Assembly (NCBI GenBank): GCA_964036665.1
Contig: OZ038532.1
Location: 2,294,001-2,358,000 of the forward strand
Reading direction: 5' to 3'
DNA: 64,000 bases
DNA from: Gordius sp. MW1
Taxonomy: Eukaryota > Nematomorpha > Gordioida > Gordea > Gordiidae
In this document: positions 1 to 10,752 of the stretch, piece after piece
How the letters are laid out: the number at the start of each line of letters is the position of its first letter
Numbering within the stretch: position 1 is the stretch's first letter
Program-made: the position numbers and the translations under genes
Notes under the pieces: model-generated
Told to the model about the DNA's origin: nothing
Database searches by the model: none
Seen by the model: the letters and a program-made list of their open reading frames with translations, nothing else

Positions 1-335
1 TTAATTTGACTGGTTTGTTTTAGTGTGATTTTGGCTGTGTTTTTTAGAAGGCTCCGTGTCTTTTTATAACATGTCTAGAGTGTAAGTTATCAAAATTATA
101 ATCATAAAACGCTAATTTTAACATAACAGAATGTTACGAAATTGACATTATCCCAAAATTTAGATCCAATGGAGACTTTGATGAGAGATTCTAATATTTA
201 TAAAAATAAAGGTGTCCTTAGTAAAACACCGCAATAATTTAGAAATTAAAATAAATTAAACAGCTTTAAAAAGTTTAATTTTATTCGACCAATTAATTAT
301 TTAATTTTTTACATCTATTTTTCTTTTTATGTCAG

Positions 336-3300
336 GTTCTAATCTATACCAAGTTGCAGCACATGAATTTGGTCATTCCTTAGGATTATCGCATTCTACT
401 AAACGTTCTTCTCTTATGGCTCCGTTTTATAAAACTTTTATGGGAACTATAGAGCTTGATTACGATGATATACTCGGCATACAAAGACTTTACGGTTTAT
501 TTTTAAAATTATTTTCACATAATTCTATATAATTGAAAGCAATATTATTTAGTTTTTAAAACTTTAAACTTTTTTTCAGCATATTATTGTGCAGTTCCGC
601 TACTGGACTATTTAAAGTATCGGCATTGCACAATTTAGATAATTTATTAATAAAAATAAAGATAAGTTTTAAATAGTTTAAACAAGATAATAATAACCCC
701 TTACAGGTGACTTGTTCAAATATTAGGAAACCGCAATTTATTAATTAGTTTTAAAGTATCAAATATGAAACTCTTCTAACTAGTTCACGGGAAACTTAAA
801 TATTTAAATCCGATAATATTAATATCAAATTTCGTTTATATTAATTTTTCAAATTTTTAAAATAGGAGTTCCAGCAAACTACTATGGGTTAGGTACAACC
901 ACAACGACATCAAAACCGAAAGGCAAACCCATAAAGAATGAATTGCCTGAATTAGATGGAAATAAGGTTATATTGCCGGGGGAAGGTAGAGGGGGCCTAG
1001 AAGACACTCTTTATGGGGTACTTTTCCCGGGGCAAGGCCCCACCCAAATTCTTCCTGGGATAAATGACATTGATTATTCGAGAAGCGAGATTGATCTCTG
1101 CAAAAATCCCAAACTTGATGCCATTACAACTACGGCAAATGGTCAAACAATCGCGTTTAGAGGTATTATTGCACAACTATTAAGATTTAAAAAGTATTTT
1201 TGCAAAATATAATCAATTTATGATTATGAATAAATTTTTAATTTGTATATAAATTTGAAAATATAAATTTACGGTTGATATGTTAATTTTAGGGAAATAT
1301 TATTGGGAATTAAACAAATACGGAATTCAAAAGGGGTATCCTCGGTTGATAGCCGAAGATTGGCGAACTTTACCGAATAACATAGATGCAGCCTTGTCTT
1401 GGGGTTCTAAAAGCAACAAAACTTTTTTCTTCAAAGTTAGTACCATTTAAAAATGGCAATTTTGTAAAAAAAAACATAATGCAATTACACCATCTAATTT
1501 TGCAAATAAAATTTGATAGGGATCTAAATATTGGAGATTCTCTTCTGATAAAACTGTTGATGCTGGTTACCCCAAATACATTTACAGAGGTTTCCCCGGT
1601 CTCCCCGATGATCTAGACGCTGCATTCCTTTGGTCTGGCAATGGCATGACTTATTTTATCAAAGGTAACATTAGCAATTATCAAAAGCTTATAATTAAGA
1701 TCACGGGTGAGAATAGTGTTGTAAAAAGGGCTAGAATTTATTTGATCGACCTTTAGTTTTAGTCGGCTGAACATTAACAGAACCTAAAAATCTTTGGTGA
1801 AAACCCAGCCGGTTTTACATCACGAGGTCAGAACTTTCTTCTTCCGAACCTCGAAATTCTATTTAAAAGCTATGATCAACTTTTTTTGTCAGTTTATTAA
1901 CCTGAGAAAACCTTTTAATCTATTGTTGGATTTTTATCTAATTTTCAAATTTATGCTTATCTTTCTATACATATAAATTTCATTACTCTAATTCACTTTA
2001 TAGCCATTTGGTATCATAAAATGCTGCTTTCCCCTATAGGGAAATCAATAAAAGTTTTATATCTAACTTTTGCAATTTGGTAAACTTACCCTAAATATTT
2101 GAAAAATTGTATTCTATCAAGGAAATCAATATTGGAGGTACGCAGGTACTTCATTCGACAAAGTTGACGTTGGCTACCCCAAGCAACTCTTTATTTGGCA
2201 AGGGCTACCGGTTAAAATAGACGCGGCCATGCGTTGGACTAATGGCAAAACTTACTTTTTCTCCGGCTCTAAATATTACCGTTTCAATGATGAGGCCTTC
2301 AAAGTAAATTTTTTTGCTAAGTTCATCTATTAAAAGTTATCAACATTATAAAAATAGATCAGGGGGGCAGGGAGGGGCGGCTTCCCCCCTCTAAATCCAA
2401 AAATGTGTTGAAATTTATTACATTTTATGGCTAAAATTTCAAAAAATGTTCATTTTGCCCCTCCCTATATCATTATTGACCCTCTAATTCCACTGGCTAT
2501 GCCCATGCTTAAAAGTAAGGAGGAGTTTGAAATTAGTGTAACAGCATGAACCTAGATGGGGGGGGGGCAAGAGGGCAATTTCCACGTATCTTTAAAAATA
2601 GATAATATAATTTTTTGTTAACAATAATTTTGCCTCCACCTTTTAATAATTACTAAAATGTAGTGCTGTAAACATTTGTAAAAAAATCGAACGCGTTCAC
2701 GTTCACGTTCGTTTAAAAATAAAAGGAACGCGTTCACGTTCATAAACGCGTTCACGTTCGTTCAAAATTTTATGATAAATTTTTTTAAAATTTAATTTAA
2801 TTTAAATAAATGTCTTATATTTTTTAATACAATAAATAGCCATGATAAAAAATAATAGTTTTATTTCGACAATATAATTATAAATCAATATAATCTATTT
2901 TCTCATTGATTTTAATAATAATTGTTTTTCAAAATTGTCGTCTGATTAGCAGGAACGCTTGGCAGTTAATACAGCATTAGCTATACTAAAAACCCGCTCC
3001 ACAGGGGCAGATGAGGGGATTGGAGTATTATCCTTAATAAACAAATTTTTTAAAGGAGTAAATTTATTAAAAACATTTAATGTTTTGTCCCTCGCTTCAA
3101 AAAATTGCGACAAGATATCATCCTCCAATCCGCCTTCTATATCCTCGTCAAAAAAATGATATCCTGGAATTGACAGCTCATTCATTATCAATTCTAGGGG
3201 TTTCAATCCATTTTTTCAATAACACTAAAAGTTATATTTTGGCCATGGCAATTTCAATTCATCTGCTGATTTTGAATATTCAGAATCTGAAGATGACGAC

Positions 3301-5196
3301 GATATAATATTATGATTGTCCATATTAACCTATAAATTAAACTATAATTAATAATATCAAATTAATTAACTTTAATCTTATCTTCTTTTGAAGGTTATAG
3401 TATGTTAAAAGTATTTCGGAATTGGTAATAGGAAACAGGAAAAACAGCTAATTAAAAAATATAAGACTTTTTTGTTAAAAATTCGGATTAACATTAATTT
3501 TCAAATAAATAAAAATAAAAAGGGGTTTTAAAATTGAACGAACGTTAAATTCGAACGCGTTCATCAAAAAAAGGAACGCGTTCACGTTCAAAGTTCACCA
3601 AAAAATAAAAGAACGCCGTTCATGAACGCGTTCATAAAATTTGAACGCGTTCCGTGAACGCGTTTAAATTGAACGCGTTCATTTACAGCACTACTAAAAT
3701 GTTATTTACATTTTCATGAAATGCTTTTAAAATGTCATGCATATTGAGGGGCCGACAACACATTGCAAGAAAGGGGTCGGTAAAAATTTGATATTTCTAA
3801 ATGCAAAATTTGAATTTTAAGATTAAATATGAATATGATATAATCTTTCCCCCTCTCCTAAAGTAGGCATCTAAGGTAATTTTAATTGTATATTTAACAA
3901 AAGTTTCTGGCCCATGGGAGATGTTTTCTTAGGGCAAAAGGCTTAATATCCATACATGAATCATTTCTTGAAATCTTAGCCATAATTTTAACAAATTTTT
4001 AGATTTAGAGGGGCAGTCGCCCCTCCTTGCCCTCCCCCTGGCTACGCCCGTTAATCCATATGACTTTACAGGCCCTAGCGTTGATTGTGCTTTTGTTGCG
4101 TCGACGTCAGTTAGCATTCATACATAATTTTCAAAGAGTAACGTTAACATTTTTGCTTTTAAACATTCTAACTTTGTATATAAAAAATTTAGTATCTTCC
4201 ATTTGAAACCACTTTCCTCAAATTATCATAGATTTCATGGGCGTAGCCAGAAGGGGGGGGGGCAGGTTGGGGCGGCCGCCCCCCCCCTCCCCCCTCAATG
4301 AAAAAAAAATTATTGCAAAAACCTCTAAAATTAAAAAAAAATTATATTTTGCCCTTCCCCTCATTGAATTAAAGGTTTCGCCCCTTCCCCAATCCAAAAC
4401 CTGGCTACGCACATGATAGATATTGCATGCAAATGACTAAAACGCTATAATTTGATTTATAATAATGGTTACCACCATTTTACAGAGATCTTTAAACTTC
4501 TTTATAGAGTGGTAATGGGAGGAGCACTACATGGGTGTAGCTTAGAGAGCTCAGTCGGGTTTGGGTTTGGGTTGAAAATTTTTAAGATGCTTTTGGGTTG
4601 GGTCCAAGTTTCGAGTCGGGTTTAGAAAATGACTTTGCAGGGTAGCTAAAATTTACGTTAGGGTGTTAATTTTAATGGTAATTTGGTTGAATATATTTGA
4701 ATCTTCGAATCTAGTACAGAAAGACAGGTATCTTTTTTGCCCCCTTCCCCTAGTAAGCCACGAGGTATAATAATTAGTGACACGATTTCAGTTTTACTTT
4801 CTTCGCTGAAACAAACAAATTTTGGTTTTGATTTTTGAATTTTACTTTATTTTTTAGGTAGATGATACATTTCCGCGTAGTGCAGCACTTTGGTGGTTCG
4901 GTTGTTATAGCAAAAAGTACGATTATTATGAGGCGCGATACGATAGCTTAATAAGCGAACCCAGGGGGTCCCTAAGCGGTCCAGACCGATCAGCTGACTT
5001 AATAATGGAGGATGTGCAAAATGTCGAATTTGACGAAAGTTTTCGGTGGGAAAACAAAACGTCCAAAATTTCGATAAATGACACTGCCCAACAAAAAATC
5101 GAAGTGATAGTAACTTCTAGCGGAGCATCAATGACAAGGCATTTTGTTAGCTTATCCCTCTCGTCTTGGTGCCTTATCTATTTTTGGAAAGTTTAA
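336..5196 (+). CDS. Matrix metalloproteinase, membrane-type (3' part; 5' exons lie before the window)
   Basis: Zinc endopeptidase that cleaves extracellular matrix and cell-surface proteins. Exons read as 336-494, 866-1162, 1293-1435, 1520-1664, 2122-2303 and 4858-5196; all junctions are GT-AG and keep frame, giving about 421 residues. The first exon has the zinc site [11 protein letters not shown] and the Met-turn SSLMAPFY, which is the membrane-type MMP form. A Thr/Pro/Gly-rich hinge follows. Four hemopexin blades then run from the Cys in IDLC to the Cys in WWFGC, the usual disulphide pair. After the propeller comes about 90 residues of tail ending in a small-residue patch (TSSGAS), a short spacer and a hydrophobic end ([15 protein letters not shown]). 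That looks like a GPI-attachment signal, as in MT4/MT6-MMP and Drosophila Mmp2. The prodomain, furin site and first half of the catalytic domain are not in the window. Introns 4 and 5 carry transposons. The identification is firm; the GPI anchor is inference. Confidence 0.93.
1714..1825. mobile_element. Short hAT-like MITE (family M1) in MMP intron 4
   Basis: A 112-bp element starting TAGTGTTGTAAAAAGGGCT and ending in the inverse (GCCGGTTTTACATCACGA). It is flanked by the near-identical 8-mers GGTGAGAA (1706-1713) and GGTCAGAA (1826-1833). TAGTG termini with 8-bp target duplications are the hAT signature. Relatives with the same ends are at 9744-9905, 13425-13628 and 61815-61959. It has no coding capacity. 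Confidence 0.75.
2358..2507. mobile_element. G/C-run MITE (family M2), copy in MMP intron 5
   Basis: Member of a dispersed short repeat whose full copies are bounded by CATGGGCGTAGCCAG and CTGGCTACGCCCATG. They have runs of G just inside one end, C just inside the other, and an AT-rich core reading roughly ATTTATGGCTAAAATTTC. This copy keeps the right end (CTGGCTATGCCCATG) and the core but has lost the left terminus. Coding capacity is nil. Confidence 0.7.
2661..3693 (-). mobile_element. Deleted hAT element (family M3) with dimerisation-domain remnant
   Basis: A 1033-bp element with termini TAGTGCTGTAAA and TTTACAGCACTA and a perfect 8-bp target duplication CTAAAATG (2653-2660 and 3694-3701). 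Both subterminal regions are dense in the palindrome GAACGCGTTC, probably transposase-binding repeats. On the minus strand it keeps a start ([16 protein letters not shown], near 3325) and an open stretch 3206-2946 with the hAT C-terminal dimerisation motif ([15 protein letters not shown]). The large middle part of a hAT transposase (zinc finger, DDE catalytic core) is absent, so it is a non-autonomous internal-deletion derivative. The sister copy 53116-54157 has the same structure. Confidence 0.88.
3928..4050. mobile_element. M2 MITE, partial copy
   Basis: Keeps the core (AAATCTTAGCCATAATTTTAA), the GGGGCAG/CTGCCCC-type right half and the terminus CTGGCTACGCCCG. The left terminus is lost, and about 18 bp of extra sequence lies near the left end. 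It lies in MMP intron 5. Confidence 0.6.
4236..4415. mobile_element. M2 MITE, full-length copy
   Basis: Both termini are present: CATGGGCGTAGCCAG at 4236 and CTGGCTACGCACATG ending 4415. A long G run and a C run lie inside the left end. It is the third M2 copy within the same MMP intron. Confidence 0.75.
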
Positions 5197-5520
5197 GGAA
5201 AAACGCAAAAAAGCAAAGTTTCATATTCTTTCCATTTAACTTTGAAAGATAGTGACTGACTTCAAGATGTATATATGACAACATATACTCAAACTACAAT
5301 CAGAATTGCGAGGATTGAATGCTATCATCATTAAAATGTTGTGTTTGTATACTTTTAATTATTTCTAACAAACAATATCATTTTAATCTTTTTTAATATA
5401 GCAAATTGCACTGTAATAAACGCCCGTTTTTTATATTTTTTTTTGATACGTCGAATAAAATATTTTTTACTGAAAAACATCTTATAAATAGTTTAAATTT
5501 TTTTTTAATATCAAGAAAAG

Positions 5521-8500
5521 TTAATTTTTAAGCGCCGTAAACGTGAAATTAGAGTCCGGTAGGCTGCATTTAGACAAGCTTCTAAGTAATAAAACTTCTG
5601 GTATTTTTTGAGGATTTCCGTCTGTTTGAACTTCTGTTCCTGGCACAAGGACCAACCGAACTAAGATATGATTCGGTAAATTTACTGATTTTTGACCACG
5701 GTTTATAAATTCGTTCGGAATGCTTCGGAGAATACCGCCATTAAAATTGACTGATAAAGCCTGTGGAGTTTGCCTGATCAAAAACTATGAAAAAATAGAA
5801 TAATGAATATTTCATTTTTAATAAATAATAAATAAAATCACATTTTTTTAAATAAAACATTGCATAGTAAGATTATTGCCCAAATAAGTAACTTCAAGAA
5901 TTGTGTTATATTTTTCAAACCTTGCCTAATGTTCTTATAGCTATCTTTTTAATATTTTGCGGTGTCTTCAAATTTATAGCATATAGAAAATTTCTATGTC
6001 GAGTCTTGGGTTGTAAAACCATGTATGCCTATATATGAGGAAAAGAATATTTCACAATTTAATCATAATTTAAATTTATTATAATACTCTACTCAAATGC
6101 GTAAAATAAGCGAACTTTAAAAAATACTATCGCTATGTTTTTTAGTAACTTATCATTTATTATTTGAAAAAAACATATTTTGTGAATATAAAAGATTACT
6201 AAGTTGTTTTAAAGTAAATGCTTAATTTGGCAATAAGTAAAAAAAATTATCTAAACAGGACTATGACAATTTATATTGAAAATAATGATATATTATTCAT
6301 TTATTTAACTATTAATTAGACAAAATTCTAACTTCTTCGTCTGTAACTAAGGTATAAGTCCCATCCCGCCATGTCATCTTTTGTATATGGTTAACATCAA
6401 CTGGACTAATAATACTAATGTTAAAATTTTCCTTCGTTATTTTCATCCCATTTGGAGGGTAGTAACCTTCTACCAGCATATCCACTTGTCCCACCGTATA
6501 CTCTAATAGCACATTCCTAAATTATATAATAAACATTATTTTCTCTCTAAATTGAAATATTAATTATAATCCAGACACTAATGTTAAAAAGTTTGGCGAA
6601 CAGCTGATTTATCTCTTAAAAATTTATGGTTTTTATTATGCAGTAAAAATTGCAAATGTTATGGTAGAAAAAAAATGAGAACATAACGGATTGTCTTTAC
6701 ATAAGCAGATTTAACATTAACGAATAGGATAGCTTTTAGTGGGTTGATATGTGCCTCAAGGTGGCCCGTCAACTTGCCGAAAACCATCTCGCCGGATTGA
6801 ATGATCAGGGTTAAAAATTGTTTGCTAATTTGAAAATGCCCCCCCCCCCAGCAAAAACGCTTATTTATCATATGAAATTTGCAATTTTAAAGTAAGTTTA
6901 CACAATGTATGTTGTTTGTTTTATCAAATTTATGATTATTATGACAGGGTAAAGAAATAGATTTCCAATAAACTATTTTCTAGCTACGTGATAAATTCAA
7001 CCAATCACAGAAATGTCCCAGGGTGAATTCGGCGAGTTGATAAGGCACCGTGCCTTAAACATGGAGGCTTACACATATTATTTTTAATTATTATACTTAA
7101 TATCGATAGGTGAGCTATGAGGTTCACTTTTATAATTTGCTACATTGTAATATCCTTTTTCCCTGGTAAATTGACATAGAGTATTAACAGGAAAGATAGT
7201 GTCTAAATTAAATGATTAAAAGAATGGTGTTTGCATGATTGAAACATTACTATAGCCTCCGATAACGGTGTAATTATCGTGTTTGATTGGTCTATATAAA
7301 AAGTCATCTTTGGTATTCGATTTTTTTTGACTATTGATTGTCTTTAGTGCTGCGAATGTAAAAAAAGTTTAATTATTTGTTTAAAAATTTTAAACAAATT
7401 ATAATTTTGATAGTTTGAAATGTATCGGTATTAGCTAATGGTTTATTAATCAAAATTATCACTATTTTAACCATATGTTGCATGCATTTGTTTCAAATCT
7501 AAGTCTTTAAAATTCTGAATATCGAATAGACAGCTAATAAAAACACCTAAGTTTACACAATTCAGACACTATTAAATTATTACATAATGCATTTGAAAAT
7601 ACAATGGTACTAACTATCGTATTTTGAAGTCTTAGCCTGTAATTATATGTATACAGCCTACATAAACTGCTCATGCCATATATTTTATATCGTTTTGTAT
7701 TATACAATTTGATATTTATTTACCAACTTACGTATATCAAGGTAAGCATATTTGAAAATGATGTAGAGCTGCCATTAGCAAATCAAATTCGAGAAGATTG
7801 AGTATTATTAATTTATTATTGACAAAAAAGCTTTTTGCCATTCAAATAATGTATATGGTGCTGAGTTTATTGCTAGACTTTTTATTTTATACGAAATGAT
7901 ATAATATAATTTAAAATGTGATTTTTTATATTTAACTTGTTTAATACTTTTTTGTTAATTTACAAAAATTACTAGAAAATATATTACATTTTGTGAATAT
8001 GGCGAAAAAACGGTATTTATCTAACGCTGATGAGCAGTCTATCTAGTCTATGTATATATGACGGCTTCCAGTCTAATATGGCTCTCAATTCAACACATTT
8101 TTATTATATTTAAGTTAAAAATAATATTTTATAGTATAATTGAAAACTTATTAATAAATTCAAAATATGACAGTATTTAATTAAGCGACTTAAAGTCAAA
8201 ATATAGCATCTACAATGGTGAAATTCGTATATCCCTTACTGAAAAATAGAATAGTCCAAAGTAATTGATACATCTCATATAATTGCAAATTTGTAAATAA
8301 ATTAAGTTATGAAGAAGATAGGTTATTATTAGGTCATCGTATTAATTGTTTGCACAATACCCTAATGGTATTTCAATCAGCACAAAAAAACTTTTGTTTA
8401 TATAAGTATTAAATAAACATAAATTAAAGCCATTTTTTATCATTTTTGAAACTGAATTACTTTTAATTTCATTTTAAAAATAATTCAATGTGAATAGAAG

Positions 8501-10325
8501 TAGAAATATATAATGCATAATTTAAATAATTAGCAAAAAGAATATTTATGTTAAGTCAAAAAATGTGTATCTATCATTTCAATTTTTTACAAGGAGGTAA
8601 CGTAAAATAGCTTTACTGCTTTGATCACGATCTTCAAAAATCTACGGTTTTAATTAAAGTGTCTGAGATTTTAAAATTTTTATCTAATGCATGGGCGTAG
8701 CCAGGATTGGATCTAGTGGGGGGCAATAATGATTTAGGGTAGGGCAAAATAATAATTTATAGTGAATTTAGTCATAATTATATTGAATTCGAAGTAAGAT
8801 TTATGGGGGGGGGGGCAGCCGTCCCTGCCTGCCACCCCCTGGCTACGTCTATGAGCAATGGTATAACTATCTTTTATGAATTAATACAATTAAAATGGAC
8901 AAGTAACTATAGAATATTTGTAAATAATTTTTAAATGATATGTAATCACACTTTTAATATCCTTCTATTATTTACTTGCATAAATGTATAATATTATCAG
9001 TTTAACACTTAAGCATTTTTGAGTATAATTCTCATCTTATTTTGCGCATTCTATATGAATAAAGACAAGGGATTTTCTATAATAATTCCATAAATTTATT
9101 ACGCTTTATACATAAAAAATCACATTGCTTGGATGGTCCCAGAAAACAAAAATCAGAAATAGTGTATATAGACCATTTTTAGATTTACATATAAATATAA
9201 AACATGAGTTTGAACAAAGTAGATTAGTATAAAAGTTAAAGATGCTACGAATATTATGTTAAGACTGGCTTGGTTTCGTTGAAGATAACTTATTAAAAAG
9301 ATTGTTGTACAATACCGTTTAATTGCAAAGCCTTGGGCCTGAAAAATTCGCGATTAACCGATATTTTGCGATGAAACGATGGAAATAAAAGTATATGTAC
9401 ATTATATTAAATATTCATTTCTTACACTTCGCAATAAAACGATATTTTATATAATTATCTGGTTGATTTAAGGACTCGAAAATGTTTGTGAATATCCGAT
9501 GTTGTACTATTAAGCGATTTGTCAATAAACGATGTTTTTGTTAATATTATCGTTTAAAAAAAACAAAATGGCGGTTAACTTCGCGACTAAAAGATTTTCG
9601 CGATAATCCGATTTGCGATTAAGAAGTTTCGACTGTATAATCTAATTCTTTCTCATAAATACTATGACCTAATTGCCTATAATGAAACTTATTTATATTC
9701 AAATTAAATACCTAGCCGCCATTTAATTGTCAACCCTTCCCCCTATGTTGTAAAAACGGCTGGGTTATGTTTGGTCGACCTATGATTCAACACAGACTAA
9801 CTGTCGATTCTGGTCTGTTTTTCAAATTTTGACCAAGCCTTGAGGTCGACCAAGAAAAACAGACCAATGGTCGACCAAACAAAACCCAGCCGTTTTTAGG
9901 CACTAGTACATAATGTATAAATGTAGCTAAACCCTATCTACCTACATATCCCTAAATTAGTTAATATAGTAAAATTATATGCCAGCATTAGGATTAGAGG
10001 GAGGGCGGGGGCAATAATTATTCAGGGAGGGACAAAATGATCATTTTCTAAAATTTTAATTTTAATAAATTTTAACAGTTTTTGGATTTAGAGGGGGCAG
10101 CCGCCCCTGCCTGCCCCCCCCCCTTCTGGCTACGCCCATGTGTCTTCTGCATATATTATTATGTATAATGACAATTCACTATAATTAATTTGTCCTTACG
10201 TCTCCATTAACATTAAGCTTCGTAATTGTTGTGGCCTTGTGTACATTGTGCACGGAATATGCAAGATAAAAATCCTTGACTAGCAAATTATGAGGAGAAC
10301 GCAATAGCGTGACCACATCAATGTT
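5521..10325 (-). CDS. Unrecognised minus-strand gene, three exon-like pieces (tentative)
   Basis: Three open pieces look like exons of one or two genes that I do not recognise. 10325-10200 (126 nt, phase 0/0, acceptor TTTAAATTAG, donor GTAAGG) encodes a stretch starting NIDVVTLLRSPHNLLVKDFY. 6516-6312 (acceptor ATATAATTTAG, ends in TAA) contains LVEGYYPPNGMKITKENF. 5784-5521 (acceptor TTTTTCATAG, ends in TAA) contains LSVNFNGGILRSIPNEF and an NFT glycosylation sequon near its end. The first two do not share phase when joined directly, so exons are missing, or the 6516 and 5784 pieces are alternative last exons. Composition is less AT-biased than the flanks, and sequons suggest an extracellular or luminal protein. 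No function is assigned. Confidence 0.35.
6880..9300. other. AT-rich stretch with no gene seen, apart from one M2 MITE
   Basis: I find no supported exon, RNA gene or bounded element here except the M2 copy at 8690-8853. If the three minus-strand pieces at 5521-10325 belong to one gene, this is intron. Confidence 0.5.
8690..8853. mobile_element. M2 MITE, full-length copy
   Basis: Starts CATGGGCGTAGCCAGGATTG and ends CTGGCTACGTCTATG, with internal G and C runs and the usual AT-rich core between them. Confidence 0.75.
9310..9635. mobile_element. Tc1/pogo-like MITE flanked by TA
   Basis: A 326-bp segment between TA dinucleotides. The right end, read inward, starts CAGTCGAAACTTCTTAATCG; the left end starts CAATACCGTTTAATTGC. 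The interior is full of GCGATTAACCGAT-like repeats in both orientations. The right terminus matches those of the larger element 49347-51751 (CAGTCGAAAT...). A TA target and CAGTCGAAA ends fit pogo/Tigger-type MITEs. Confidence 0.6.
9744..9905. mobile_element. hAT-like MITE, family M1
   Basis: Inverted ends GTTGTAAAAACGGCTGGGTT and AACCCAGCCGTTTTTAGGCA surround an interior with TTTGGTCGACC/GGTCGACCAAA and a central CTGGTCTG...CAGACC pair. I see no clear target duplication at this copy. Confidence 0.65.
9979..10140. mobile_element. M2 MITE, copy with eroded left end
   Basis: Left end GCCAGCATTAGG, right end CTGGCTACGCCCATG, with G/C runs and the usual core. It lies 60 bp beyond the donor site of the exon-like piece 10325-10200. 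Confidence 0.7.
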
Positions 10326-10752
10326 CTAATTTAAAGAAAAATTTACAGTTAAAAGTCTTTTATATTTCTGGAAATAGTTTTTTTTTCGTTATAAAATTCA
10401 TATTTGTCACCAAAGAACAAAAGTTTTTTAAAGTAATTTTCAATTTAAAAATTTTTAAAAACTCTAAATTGGTTTGAAACCACAGTATTTGTAGCACATA
10501 GTTAAAAGTTTTTAAGCTATGTTAATATTTCCCTTGTATCTAATAGTTCATACTTATTAAATTTTATTTGCTGATTGGCAAAAGATTTTGATTATTGATC
10601 CATCATTGTGCTACTTTAGTGAAAAATTTCCTATAAAAAATTTCTAATCAAAATCGATATCCTGAAAAATTTCACACAGTATTCAATATTTTTTAAAAAG
10701 AAGCCATTAACAATTTGAGTCATCATTTACACTCGCATATCATCTTATAGCT

